DNA of 64,000 bases from Henckelia pumila (GCF_033568475.1 NC_133120.1:50151751-50215750); one strand, 5' to 3'. Positions 23,605 to 34,126 are shown, counted from the stretch's first letter. Translations and numbers: made by a program. Notes: generated from the sequence alone by a model not told the origin.

Positions 23605-25215
23605 TGACCGCTTAAATCGGTTTGATTAAAAATCTACTGATATGCGCACGAGGTCAAGTAATAGTAAAGTGGACAAAGGTCCAGATGTCGAACCCACAGG
23701 GACTGTTATTTTGAAACTACCAAAATATATTTATTTCTACTTAATCTAGGCTAGTGAATAAGAGCAATTTCAGATTTTAAACTATTAAATAAATTTGTAA
23801 ATAAAATTAAATTAACTAAAACGCCGCAAGAAAATTGGATTAAATTCAAATATGAGAAAAGTTCGATCAAGGACACACGTAGGTACCAGACAAATTATGT
23901 AACATGTAGTCAATTCAGGACTCAGATTCAATCTTAAATTATAGGAATTCTACTAAATTGTTCAAAGGTCTATTTTTAGAACAATAAAACCTATTCAAAT
24001 ATTGACGGATTAATCTTTTTTAATTCTAATCAAATTTGAATGCATTAAATATTTGTGAAAATTCAGTAAACACCTAAACCGCACACTGAAACCGAATTTT
24101 ATTTCTAGTCGATTTTACCATGTGTTGATTATCAAAGTGATCAAAATCAATACCTCCATTGTCGACTTGGAATTGATTAACATGCAAGCAAACAATTGAT
24201 CTGGCTATTCACAAGAAAAATATAAATCTGACAATCAATAAAATAAAATCAAGTCTGAACAATCCCAAACAAACATCCAAGTTTTCAACATAAATTTGTC
24301 TGACCCAATTACGTGGCCTTGAACGAAAAGAAAGACTACTCAATAAACAAAATCATGATTCAAACAAAGTTTTTAATCATGAACTAAAAATAAAAATAAG
24401 AAAAGAAGAAGAAAAGAAAAGAAAAATCTTCTCTCCCAAGTAGGTAGTAGCCGCTTTCTCTTGTCTGTGTTCTTGAACGATTTTCCCCCTTAAACTGATG
24501 AATAAATTTGTATTTATGTGTCCAAGGATCACCAAAAGATAATATCCTTCCCGAGCAAGAATTTTCAAAAATAAAAACTCTGATCGTGCGGCTCGCTCAA
24601 GCAAGCACAAAGTGCGCTCGAGCGAGTGATTGTCTGCCTTGAGAAACATAATGCACAGGCCAACCATGCGCGATTGCTCTCCACCTTGCGCGATCGCCCT
24701 TCATCATGCGCCCCTCTCTATGCGCGATAGCGCATCATCATGCAATGAACACCATGCGCTAACTTTTCCCCTCCTTACACGATTGCGCATCCTCCAATCT
24801 CCCAACATCTCAGCTTGGTGCTTCCTCTTCAGCGCAATCACGCTTCTCATCTTCATTCTTCCGCGTACAGGTCTCATGCACAGATGTGAGATTTGCCCAC
24901 GCAGATGCATGGTTCATCACAATTCTCAGCTCACGCAACTGCTCCATCTTCTTGCGCAGAAGCACACTCCTTTCTTATTTCCTCACGGCTGCTTCTCCTC
25001 TTCATTCTTGTTCATTGGCACAACTTGTCATTCCTTCATGCATATAGGAGCATCATCTCTTCACGTAAAATGCAAGTTTCCCTCTATGTCTTGTAAATAA
25101 ACCAAGGGAATAATGTGAAGCTAAAATGCACGAAAACACGAATAAAAATAACAAGAACACATGCATAATAAACATAAAAACGTCACAATTTAATGCATAC
25201 AAAATGCACTTATGA
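23605..25215 (-). repeat. 5' LTR of copy B
   Basis: 1,611 bp copy of the LTR at 18159-19811. Its right end reads CTTATGA instead of CTTATCA. It has one CTCGAGCGAGC block where the other LTR has two, and a GCGCGATNGCGC motif cluster at 24660-24970. It abuts a + strand gag fragment, so the array inserted into that older element. Confidence 0.85.
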
Positions 25216-25725
25216 ACTGACTACACAGGTAGCTGCGTTGAATAAAGTGAGTGTTGAAGAACCAGCAGTTGTGCCGGGTGCTATGGACGAATCTCATCAT
25301 TTTGAACAAGTGCAGTACATAAATCAAAGTGGTTATGGAAGCTACAGAGCCTGTTCCAAATACTTATCACCCTAGTTTGCAAAATCATGAAATTTTTTTA
25401 TGCTAACAATAATAATGTGTTGAATCCTCCGGGGTTCATTATAAATAAGGGTGAGGGTAAGCCGTCTTTGGAGGATGTTGTTAGTACATTTGTGCAGAAA
25501 TCGAGTAAGAGGATGGCAAGGACTGAGACTCGCCTTGTTAGCTTGGAGACGCATGTGGCCAATATGGGCGTTGTGCTGCAATCTATGGAGACTAGAATTG
25601 GACAGTTGGCGAATGCCCTAAAAGATAATAACAGATGCCAGTTTCCAAGCAACACAGAGGTAACTCCGAAGGAGCAATGTAATGCTATCATGTTGAGGAG
25701 TAGGAAACAGGTAGGTAATGAATAA
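25216..25725 (+). pseudogene. gag C-terminal fragment of a third Athila-like element
   Basis: The frame reads LTTQVAALNKVSVEEPAVV from the junction, then INQSGYGSYRA, a stop near 25373, and a continued frame from 25387 (PGFIINKGEGKPSLEDVVST, then IGQLANALKDNNRCQFPSN). It is homologous to 12270-12760 of the first Athila-like element but is a different copy. The N-terminal gag core is missing because the - strand array lies at its left side. Confidence 0.75.
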
Positions 25726-26439
25726 GGCAATCATGAGTGCCAGCCATCTAAAAGGATTGAAAAAGCTGCTGTTGAGGAGAAGGAGATTGAACTTGAGCCA
25801 AAACCGATGTACAAGCCTCCACTTTCATATCCCCAAAGGTTCAAGAAGAAGACACTTGATGAGAAGTTATCCAAATTCTTGGAGATTTTTAAGAAGATTC
25901 ATATCAACATCCCTTTTGCTGATGCTTTGGAGCAAATAACAAACTACGCAAAGTTCATCAAGGAGGTGATGTCCAAGAAAAGGAGGCTGAAAGAGAACGA
26001 GGTGGTCAATTTAACGGGAGAATGTAGTTCGGTGCTACAAAAGAAAATGCCACAAAAGCTGAAAGATTCAGGGAGTTTTACTATTCCTTGTTCTATTGGT
26101 GGTTCTCATTTTACTCTTGCACTATGTGATTTAGGGGCCAGTATTAATTTAATGTCTTTTTATGTTTATAGGGCCTTGGATGTTGGAGAGATGAAGCCGA
26201 CATCGATTACTCTGCAGTTTGCAGATAGAAGCATCAATTATCCACGAGGTGTCGTAGAAGATGTACTCATCAAGGTGGATAAATTAATCTTTTTGGCGGA
26301 TTTTGTGATTCTGGATATGAAAGAAGAGCACGCCTCGCCATTGATTTTTGGGAGACCATTTTTGGCCACTGCGGATGCAAAAATTGAAGTAAAAAAGGGT
26401 GAAATTTCGATGGGTGTGGAAGGCGAACGAGAAATTTAA
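25726..26439 (+). pseudogene. Protease of the third Athila-like element
   Basis: From 25807 the frame is open for 210 codons: KFLEIFKKIHINIPFADALE linker, then CDLGASINLMSFYVYRAL at the putative active site, VVEDVLIKVDKLIFLADFV, and PLIFGRPFLATADAKIEV. It ends at 26439. It belongs to the same family as the proteases at 12790 and 21233. A frameshift at about 25730-25806 cuts it from gag. Confidence 0.8.
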
Positions 26440-26720
26440 AACATATTTATGAAGGCACCTAATCCACCCATTGAGGAATTATGCTTGATTGAGCCGGTTG
26501 TGAAGCTGAAAGGCTGTAAAAGGGCTGCTATTGAGGTTGAGTCGACAAAGAAGAAAGCGCCAATTTCATCAACAGAGAAGAAAACCACGAAAAAGAAAGC
26601 AAAATTTAAAAAGCGATTCGTGGAATATATTTGGCGAGTGAAAGAGAAGGGGAAAACTTAATACCGGTGAAAGTCAGGTTGACGAATCTAAACCAATAGC
26701 TACTTGGGAGGCAACCCACG
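26440..26720 (+). pseudogene. Lysine-rich gag-pro tail ending at a GGGAGGCAACCCA motif
   Basis: After the protease stop, 26449-26661 encodes a charged tail (PPIEELCLIEPVVKLKG, then KKTTKKKAKFKKRF). The sequence ACTTGGGAGGCAACCCACG at 26702-26720 normally lies after pol in Athila/Tat elements. Here it follows protease directly, so reverse transcriptase, RNase H and integrase are absent, as in the two - strand copies. Confidence 0.65.
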
Positions 26721-27528
26721 TTTTTTTCCTTTTTTATTTTTTGTTTTTATTTTATTTAATTTTTGTTAATTATTTATTTTTAGTACATTATTATCAATTT
26801 TTGAAGCCTAATTCTTGTTAATTTTCAAAAATTTTCTGGCTTAAGAATCTCCAATTCGAGACAAAGGCATGCCCGCCCTCTTAATCTGCGCGATCGCTCG
26901 AATACTGGAAGAAATTGATTTTTAAGTGCGCACAAACGGCATGCTCGTGCCATTATTCTTGAGCGGTCTCGCACACGCTACGCTTCACTGATGTCATGCA
27001 ATAAAACCACATGCGCGATCGTGCTACTGAACCGCGCAAGAACAAGCGCAATCGCGCAACTCAACAGTGCAAGCACTAGTGCTAACTAGCATATCAACAG
27101 CACAAAACCATGCGCAATCACGCCTACCAGCTGAGCCATCCCCTTGCGCAATCACGCTCCCCATTCATCCTCAACCGCGCCTCCCATGCGCCAACCAACT
27201 CCTCAACTGCCCAGCCACCATGCGCGATTGCACTTCCCACCACCTACACCATGCGCGATTGCGCGCACCATTAGCCCACCTCTTGCGCCAACAGCATCCC
27301 CAACAGCGCCTTCCATGTGAAATCGCACCCCCACCTGAGCAGAAACCATACACAAATGCGCAAACCTACAGCGCATTCCTTGAGATAATTAGCTACTCAA
27401 CCACACCTCTCATGCACAATTGTGTTTTATCAGCAGCGCTATATGTTCCGCAATCGCGCTTATCAGCAGCGAAGAAATAAAGAGCAATCGCACAACTCCT
27501 CTGCATTCACCATGCACTATCGTGTTCT
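26721..27528 (+). repeat. Noncoding 3' region with GCGCGATCGCGC-type motif cluster
   Basis: No supported gene; the 137-codon frame at 27067 is cysteine- and proline-rich low-complexity text with no family similarity seen. From 26885 to 27520 the motif TGCGCRATCGCGC and variants (CATGCGCGATTGCGC, TTGCGCAATCACGC) recur every 30-60 bases. The same motif fills parts of the LTRs at 18159-19811 and 23605-25215, so this is probably LTR or 3' UTR of a related element. It stops where the tandem array of the CACTA-like element begins. Confidence 0.5.
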
Positions 27529-27530
27529 AG

Positions 27531-28015
27531 ACTACAGTTATTTTGAACCGTAGTCTATGAGCGTGTTTTTTGTTATAAATAGAATACAGTTATTTTGAAC
27601 AGTAGTCTATGAGCTTGTTTTTTTTTATAAATAGACTACGGATATTTTGAACTGTAATCTATGAGCGTGTGTTTTTTCATAAATAGACTACGGTTATTTG
27701 GAACCATAGTCTATGAGCGTGTTTTTTTTTATAAATAGACTACGTTTATTTTGAACCGTAGTCTATGAGCGTGTTTTTTTTAAATAGTATTATTTTGAAC
27801 CGTAGTCTATGAGCGTGTTTTTTTATAAATAGACTAGGGTTATTTTGAATCGTAGTCTCTGAGCATGTTTTTTATAAATAGACTACGGTTATTTTGTACC
27901 ATAGTCTATGAGCATTTTTTTTAATAAATAGACTACGGTTATTTTGAACCGTAGTCTATGAGCATTTTTTTTAATAAATAGACTACGATTTTTTTGTACC
28001 GTAATCTATGAGCCT
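27531..28015. repeat. Left subterminal array, about ten units of 49 bp
   Basis: Each unit is a short inverted repeat, GACTACGGTT then ATTTTG then AACCGTAGTC, joined by TATGAGCGTG, a T-run and ATAAATA. Units are diverged by point changes; one lost part of its left arm. Confidence 0.85.
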
Positions 28016-28310
28016 TTTTAATTTTTTTTATAAGGCTGCTTATCACTAGTGGAATTTTGGCTTTTTACTTCGTCACCTATTATTTCAGCAATTATTATTT
28101 ACAAAGTAATATGGAACAATCAACTTCGATAATAATATTGGCGAAGTAAAAACTCATTTTTTACTTCAGAATTTAAAAAACACGGGCTTCACAAATAATT
28201 TTTAATAATACCTTACTTCCGCATATTAAGTTTGATGAAGTAAAAAGTTAAAAATAAAATTTAGAACTATAATTGCTGAAGTAAAATGAATAACCCGGTA
28301 ACTTAAAATT
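28016..28310. repeat. Possible second CACTA-like end with TTTTACTTC motifs
   Basis: CACTAGTGGAATTTTGGC begins at 28044 and is followed within 260 bases by about six copies of TTTTACTTCR in both orientations (for example near 28067, 28142, 28160, 28235 and 28276). This is the look of a terminal plus subterminal region of a different element. No matching right end was found. Confidence 0.4.
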
Positions 28311-29240
28311 TAATTTCTCTTTCACTCGTTAAAGAAAAAAATCGCCATCCCCTTTTCTTTAGCCCAAGCACTGACGATTTGAATCTCCAGCCTTCCACCT
28401 CCGCCTCTTTGACGGAAATTTTCAGTTTACTACATATTTGGTAAGATCTCATCGCAAGCTATCTCTTGATACCCATTCCATAAGAAAATTCCCGATTTTT
28501 AATTTCGATTGTTGAAATTTTTGCGTTTTTCAGTCGTTTCCCTATCGATTTTGGTGTTTTATGGTTGTAGGTTGCTTGGATTTGAGTTTGAGAGAGATTT
28601 ATGAACTTCCTCTGCTTTTTCGACTTTATCCACGGCCGCCGCAAATCCACCATTTACCACCGTAGGCTTCAGGACTCGATGTTTCTAAAGAATGGGTAAA
28701 CTGTACCGATCAGTTCAAGGTTTTATCCATCTACAGATTGAGCGAACTTTGGGTTTAGGGTTTAAAAACATGGCAGGGTTGTTGAATCCCATTCTTGAGC
28801 ATATTAATCCGAGGAATAAAACATGTTTATTTACTTTTCCAAGTACTTCACCTCAATTCAGACTTTTCTTTTAGCATTTATCGAAACCCTATTTCTCATT
28901 TCAATCGAGCCTCCGATTCGCTTTTCTCATTTTTTGGGTTGAATATCTTGCGGCCTATGAGGGTGAAGAGGAAGTGCAGCTGCTCGAGGGCGGGGAGAAT
29001 CAGCGGGCTGATGGTTATGTTGGATTTTAGGGCTTTCTCCGGTGATGACCATCAGTTCTTTGGACATGTTTATTCTCATTTTCCCCTGCCTGAACACGCA
29101 CTTGTCTTCGGAGCCTTTGTGGGTCAGGACAACGTGCACCAGCTTGTACTTGGCGCGCTGCCTGTCTTGGGCCTTGTTGTTTTTATTCTCGATTCCTCAA
29201 ATTCTTTCCAGATCCGGAGCTCCGATATCGGAGCTCTAAG
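28311..29240. other. Gene-like captured sequence, source not recognised
   Basis: 28311-28690 looks like a 5' UTR with an intron (GTAAGATCTC at 28440, TTTTTCAG near 28532). 28692-28874 has a 60-codon frame (MGKLYRSVQGFIHL). On the - strand 29220-28930 reads KYKLVHVVLTHKGSEDKC-like text. None is a protein I recognise; the GC content and codon-like structure suggest captured exons. Confidence 0.35.
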
Positions 29241-29252
29241 TTGTCTCCAGTC

Positions 29253-29604
29253 ATGGCGGCCGCAAATGCTCCGATCACCATGAAAGAGGCCCTAACGATG
29301 TCAATCGTGCTGATGCTCTTGCAATTTTTTTTCGAATCGAACCATTGGGTTGCGTATTTTTTTGATAATTTTTTTGTCGTGACTTTGTTAATTTCTTTAT
29401 TTGATTCACTGGCTGTGTTTCGAGATGCAGGGGAAATTGTGTGATGAATTTTTGATTTGGCTTGTCTATTTCGATTTTAGATATGTTTATCATGTTCTTG
29501 AAGTTAGGTGATTTGTGTTTTCGTTACTGGAGTTGTGTTTTGATCACGTGGTGATTTGGTGGTCGCAGTTGACTAGCATAGGGATCAATCCTCAGTTCAT
29601 TACG
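29253..29604 (+). pseudogene. Captured fragment of clathrin heavy chain, exons 1 and 2
   Basis: 29253-29297 encodes MAAANAPITMKEALT, the very conserved start of plant clathrin heavy chain. After an intron-like stretch with a TCGCAG acceptor at 29563-29568, 29569-29604 encodes LTSIGINPQFIT, the next conserved residues of the beta-propeller domain (relatives have LPSIGINPQFIT). The frame then meets a TAG. Clathrin heavy chain builds the coat of endocytic vesicles; this piece covers about 27 of some 1,700 residues and cannot work. The donor site after exon 1 is degenerate. Confidence 0.85.
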
Positions 29605-30333
29605 TTATAGAGGAAACGAAAGGAATTTATTTGAGAATTAATTCTAAAATTTATTTACATAAGCTAATGGCTGAATCGGTGGAGCTCCCGGAACAAAGTT
29701 TTGTTGCCTGAAGCAATCATTCGTATTGTTGCACTTAACCCAGCAGGTGTTTATTTAATATTTTTTTCTTTTTTTGATATTATTTTTTATTTGATATTGT
29801 TCCCAGCCGAATTAGTATGTATTTTGAATTGAAATCCTTTATTTTCTTAGATCATGGAAAGTGATATGTTATTTTTTGCATTATCATGATTTGAATTTAA
29901 TGTAATTTATTTCATGATTATGAACGTGCTAGCATGAAATTGGTAGAACAAGAGTTGTGTCAGAGAGAAGATAAGGGATTAATACGCATTTCTCCTTTGC
30001 TCTTTTCATGGGCAGTTTGGCCAGCGTACGATCGCTCTTCTTACTGTTTGAAAGTTTAGTCTATTGTGAAGAAATTTGGTGTCAATCACTGATGCATGCA
30101 TGCATGCATGGATATATATCAAATTAATCTAACCTTATTTAATTGTTGCAGCCTAAATTGGTGGCAGTATCAAATTACATATAATTTTCGAATCCGAAAG
30201 CGCCAATTTTCCCCCGGCTAGCTCATGGAAAGGATTGGCTTAATTACACGTGATCTTTTTTAATTTCCAGTACCATCTTAATTGCATCGATTCCTTTGTA
30301 CGATCTTGACATTGTGTTGAATATACTTCACAG

Positions 30334-30699
30334 ATGTTGGGTTTTCACATTCTGCACATATTGGCCCATTTGCGGTGATTGGAAATGGCACCACTATTGG
30401 AAACCACGCTTATGTATAAAATTCACTGATTGGGGAAGGTTGTGTAATTGGATCAAATGTTTCAATTGACGGTTGTTATATTTGGGATAATTGGAAATGG
30501 AACCACTATTGGAAATTACACCACTATCGCATCTATTTCTTTCTCTCTTAGATTGAATTATGTAGATCATTCTTTCAACTTTTGCAGGTCATAATTGGAG
30601 AACAATTTATTGTTCCCCCTTATTCAAAAGTGTCTTTACTTCAACAACCTGTCAAACAAGATAGTGATGAGGGGCTGGAATATGCTGATAATAGCAGTG
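30334..30699 (+). pseudogene. Captured fragment of translation factor eIF2B epsilon subunit
   Basis: 30334-30494 reads SHSAHIGPFAVIGNGTTIG, a TAA, then NSLIGEGCVIGSNVSIDGC and YIWDN: the hexapeptide left-handed beta-helix of eIF2B epsilon, the guanine-nucleotide exchange subunit for eIF2. A short duplication of the GGAAATGG.ACCACTATTGG block follows. A second exon starts after TTTGCAG at 30588 and reads IIGEQFIVPPYSKVSLLQQP, then EGLEYADNSS. An in-frame stop and the missing rest of the gene make it a fragment. Splice acceptors are preserved. Confidence 0.85.
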
Positions 30700-31362
30700 T
30701 GAACATTGAAATATCATGTAATTTATCATCCTCTTGACTATCATATGATTTGCCATTGGTATGAAATAATTATATTGAATCTCAGTGATCATTAGGAAGA
30801 AACTTTGCAAGAAATTTGCTTCTTTTTTCTCATGTACCTCAATTTTGCATTTTTTTCTGAAATGTATGTGAAATGAAATTATCAAATATCCCATTTTTGT
30901 GTACTTTATGGTGAAAAATACTGACCAGTTATGACTAGCTTGTTCTTATTGGTGATTCATCTTTGATTTGTGTAAGGCGACAAAAATTTTATTATCAAGT
31001 CAAACATTGATGTTGACTACTGATGCATAGACCTTAGTGAAATACATTTAGACATATATTCTTTATTTGTAACATGATATGACGAATAATTCCTTATAAA
31101 TTGCACCAGTATTTGTAACCGTGGATGAATAATTCCTTATAAATTGTACTTGCTTCACTTCAGCATAACATTCATTTTTAGCTGCTCAGCTTTGAATCTC
31201 ATCATAGAATATTGCAAACTTCTCGCTCGAGATGTTACATCTTGTACTTTTGTTTGTTGGGTTGATCAATAATTTACTTTTTGTTTATATTACCAGCAAG
31301 AAAATATCTATATTGATGTCTCTTGATTTATCTTCTTTTCAAAAAGTTGTGTTATTCTTCAG

Positions 31363-31756
31363 GTACATTGACATGGTAGAATCATTGTGCCAAAAGAGAG
31401 CGATCGAAGCTTTCCGTTTAGATCCTGCAAAATGGGGAGGTAAATACATGTAACTCAGTTGTCAGCTATTTTCACAAGATATTAGTATTTCAGTCTAGTT
31501 TCATTTGAAAATGGTGTGCTAATATAGTTTCATTGGCTCTGCCATTCTTGACACAGTAAAAATAAATTAAGTTGCATTTTGTTAGGCCTACTGGAAAATA
31601 GTTCATTGATATTGTATAGAACTGTATCAATTCTGTGAGACAATATATAATATGACATTCAGAATATAATACTACTAACACTTATTGGGTATAATACATG
31701 AAAGAATTATGGCACTTGATCTGCCTCATGGAGGCCATCTTTCTCATGGCTATCAG
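31363..31756 (+). pseudogene. Captured fragment of serine hydroxymethyltransferase, two exons
   Basis: 31363-31439, after a TTCAG acceptor and before GTAAAT, reads [17 protein letters not shown] then RLDPAKWGG. 31697-31756 reads [20 protein letters not shown] before GTTTGC. Both match consecutive conserved regions of plant SHMT, the pyridoxal-phosphate enzyme of serine-glycine and one-carbon metabolism. The exon normally between them is missing, so the copy is internally deleted as well as truncated. Confidence 0.9.
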
Positions 31757-32193
31757 GTTTGCACGATTTTTGCTATCATGCCTAAGATAGTTTTAAGATT
31801 ATGAGAATGTATTTTTATTAGCTTGACCACACAAATGGTGGCATGTTACTCTATACTACTTAAAAGGTCAGGCTCCTATGACTAAAGTACGAAATGTTTA
31901 TAATCATTGTATCGTGCTATTCTGTTAGATTTGATATTTATCTATGTATTTATTTCTTTCTTTCTTATTTTTGACTTGTTTACCTTATTGCATATGGGTG
32001 TTCCATGTTATGACAATATGATTATTAGATGAAATATGTGTATATGAAATCCAGATTAGATTTAAGGTTTTTCGATATCTATTTGTTCATTTTGATAATG
32101 AACCCGCACCATGGACAAGGTTGGTTGTTTCTGTCTCAGCCAATTTATCTACTTTATTGCTTATATCTTTAGTTTTTATGGATTTTGATGCAG

Positions 32194-32283
32194 TGACAAT
32201 CCAGGGGAATATCCAAGACCACTATCTAATATCCTAGAGTTGAAGCATGCTACTGATACTATTGAAAGGAAGGAGGGATTATG
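32194..32283 (+). pseudogene. Exon-like captured fragment, protein not recognised
   Basis: After a GATGCAG acceptor the frame reads DNPGEYPRPLSNILELKHAT then DTIERKEGL and a stop. It looks like one exon of a host gene, in the same orientation as the other captured pieces. I do not recognise the source. Confidence 0.4.
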
Positions 32284-32825
32284 ACTTGAGATCAGTGAGA
32301 TGTAGGACGACTTCTTTATAGGATGTCTTATATTATCTGATGAATAAAAAAATACTGGGTGTTTAGATATATTTACGGATGTCTTATATTATTGGATTTC
32401 GTCTTTAATTAGCTCCATAGTTTGGCTGCCGTTATAAATTTATTAATAGTGGTCTACATTTGTTTCTTTTATGTTGTAGGCCTATTCTTTGTTTTGTGAT
32501 GTCTGATCTTTGAGGCCTCCCTACATCCCAAAGAGAAAGAAGATCTTTTGTGTTATCTTGATATAGCAGAGGAGTTGTTGTACGTGCAAATGTTGTTGGT
32601 ACAATCATTTTGTCTAAATTGATGTTTTAAAATTAATTTACTCAAACGTTTGTGGTTTATGACTAGTGTTTTTGTTGTTGGTACGTACGTAGATTATGAC
32701 CAATCTGTAGAAATTGTATGTAATTTTGATCAACTAATTGCATATTTTATGATGTTTTAAATATTATGGACAACTATTTTTTTGTAAATTGATTGTTAAA
32801 TGCGCGTTGGATTTGGTTTTAATAT

Positions 32826-33428
32826 AAAAGACAACGGTTTAAAACCGTAGTCTTTTACGACAAAAGAATACGGTTTAAAACCGTTGTGTTTTACGACAAA
32901 CGACTACGGTTTTTAATGACAAAAGACTACGGTTTAAAATCATTGTGTTTTAAGAGAAAAGACTACGGTTTTTATGACAAAAGACTATATTTTAAAACCG
33001 TTGTGTTTTTCAACGAAAGACTACGATTTTAATAAAAAAGACAACGTTTTAAAACCGTAGTAGTTTATGACAAAAGAATATGGTTTAAAACCGTTGTGGT
33101 TTACGACGAAAGACTACAATTTTTACGACATAAGACTACGGTTTTATACGACAAATGTCTACGGTTTAAAACCATAGTCTATGACCGCACACTTTTAAAT
33201 ACATAGCGTTTAACATCGGTTATACAACCCCAATTAACTACGTTTTTTCACCGTAATCGTTTACGACATAAGACTACGGTTTAAAACCGTAGTCTTTTAC
33301 GATAAATACTACGGTTTAAAACCGTAGTTTATGACCGCACTTTTAAATACATAGCATTTAACATCGGTTTTACAACCCCATTTAACTATGTTTTTCCACC
33401 GTAGTCTTTCAGCTTTTTTGTTGTAGTG
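32826..33428. repeat. Right subterminal palindromic array and CACTA-like terminus
   Basis: About a dozen units of the type GACTACGGTTTAAAACCGTAGTC joined by TTTTACGACAAAA, plus two longer units with CATAGC-TTTAACATCGG near 33200 and 33350. The array ends in TTTTTGTTGTAGTG at 33428. Arms and spacing differ from the left array but the ACTACGG/CCGTAGT core is the same. Confidence 0.85.
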
Positions 33429-33664
33429 CTCTGTCCCCCCTGGTCAATACGCAGGAGGGTTTCTTGCTTGTTTGTCGTAAGGTCGTGAACAATGGCATGC
33501 TGGAAACTCTTTTTTCGGTCGGTGATGTCTAAAATTTCCGAATCTGAAAATCTCTGAAAATTTTATACACGATTAGTTTTAAATAGAAACGATCTAATAA
33601 AATTAATTATAAACACATTAAGGTCAGATTTATGAATCAAAGCACAACCTGACTCTGATACTAC
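33429..33664 (-). other. Leader remnant next to a copia-type LTR
   Basis: No gene seen. On the - strand TAGTATCAGAGTC at 33650-33663 resembles the initiator tRNA-Met primer site (TGGTATCAGAGC) with two differences, so this is probably the untranslated leader of a - strand retroelement whose body is gone. Confidence 0.45.
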
Positions 33665-34124
33665 TGTTGGGTTTCTTTGGAACCCGCATCAAACACGCAG
33701 CGGAAATATAAAATTTTTTTGATATATCGATCCCGGAGACAATCGTGGACTGGCTTTGATTCATAAAATAACATGAATAATATTTATTAAATGCATGAAA
33801 AAAGATTACCACACGACCTTCACGTGGATGGATACTTATGTCTTGTCTCAATCTGACCCCAACTATAGACTTTGCCGCAGCCGCCAAAAATCTGGTTTAC
33901 CACCAATTGGATCTACCACGAATAATTGGCACTAGACAACTATTCAAATTATACGAACAAGAAATCTAATACCTTATCGAAACCAAGGTCAAAACGATAT
34001 ATAGATTATATCAAGAACACGAAAAATCAAAATTCTCAATTTTGACGGAAAATTGTTCACGATTTCAATTCTCGAATTCTAAAATCTGCAAATTGAAAGT
34101 CTGCCCCTTCGGCTAAGCATGCGT

Positions 34125-34126
<2 letters not shown>

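Larger units (their letters stand above)
15093..25215 (-). mobile_element. Tandem array of two gag-protease-only Athila-like elements
   Basis: Order from right to left: LTR (23605-25215), internal region B (19812-23604), LTR (18159-19811), internal region A (15093-18158, truncated at its 3' side). Each internal region starts with a tRNA-Asp-type primer site next to the LTR on its right. Both hold gag and protease but go straight from protease to the GGGAGGCAACCCAG motif that in relatives lies after pol, with no reverse transcriptase, RNase H or integrase. The shared middle LTR suggests unequal recombination between LTRs. Copies A and B are closely similar throughout. Confidence 0.85.
27531..33428. 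mobile_element. Pack-CACTA-like element carrying captured gene fragments
   Basis: About 5.9 kb bounded by two arrays of palindromic repeats that share ACTACGG...CCGTAGT. The right edge ends in AGCTTTTTTGTTGTAGTG, whose reverse complement CACTACAACAAAAAAGCT is a typical CACTA-superfamily terminus. A matching left terminus is not clear: CACTA occurs at 27515 but its continuation does not match, so the left end may be lost or overwritten. No transposase similarity was seen. Inside are intron-containing, stop-broken pieces of at least three unrelated host genes, all in + orientation. Retained introns point to DNA-level capture. The CACTA assignment is inference from the right terminus and subterminal repeats. 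Confidence 0.6.

Noticed and set aside
27067..27480. 137-codon + strand frame
   Set aside because: Low-complexity text from the palindrome cluster; no homologous frame in the related LTRs.
27515..27519. CACTA as the left terminus of the Pack-CACTA-like element
   Set aside because: The following bases do not match the right terminus, and the CACTA falls inside a GCGCGATCGTG-type motif of the neighbouring repeat, so it is probably chance.
27531..33428. Interpretation of the palindromic arrays as CRISPR-like repeats
   Set aside because: Spacers are not unique but nearly identical, units are hairpins throughout, the context is plant nuclear DNA, and no cas-like gene is present.
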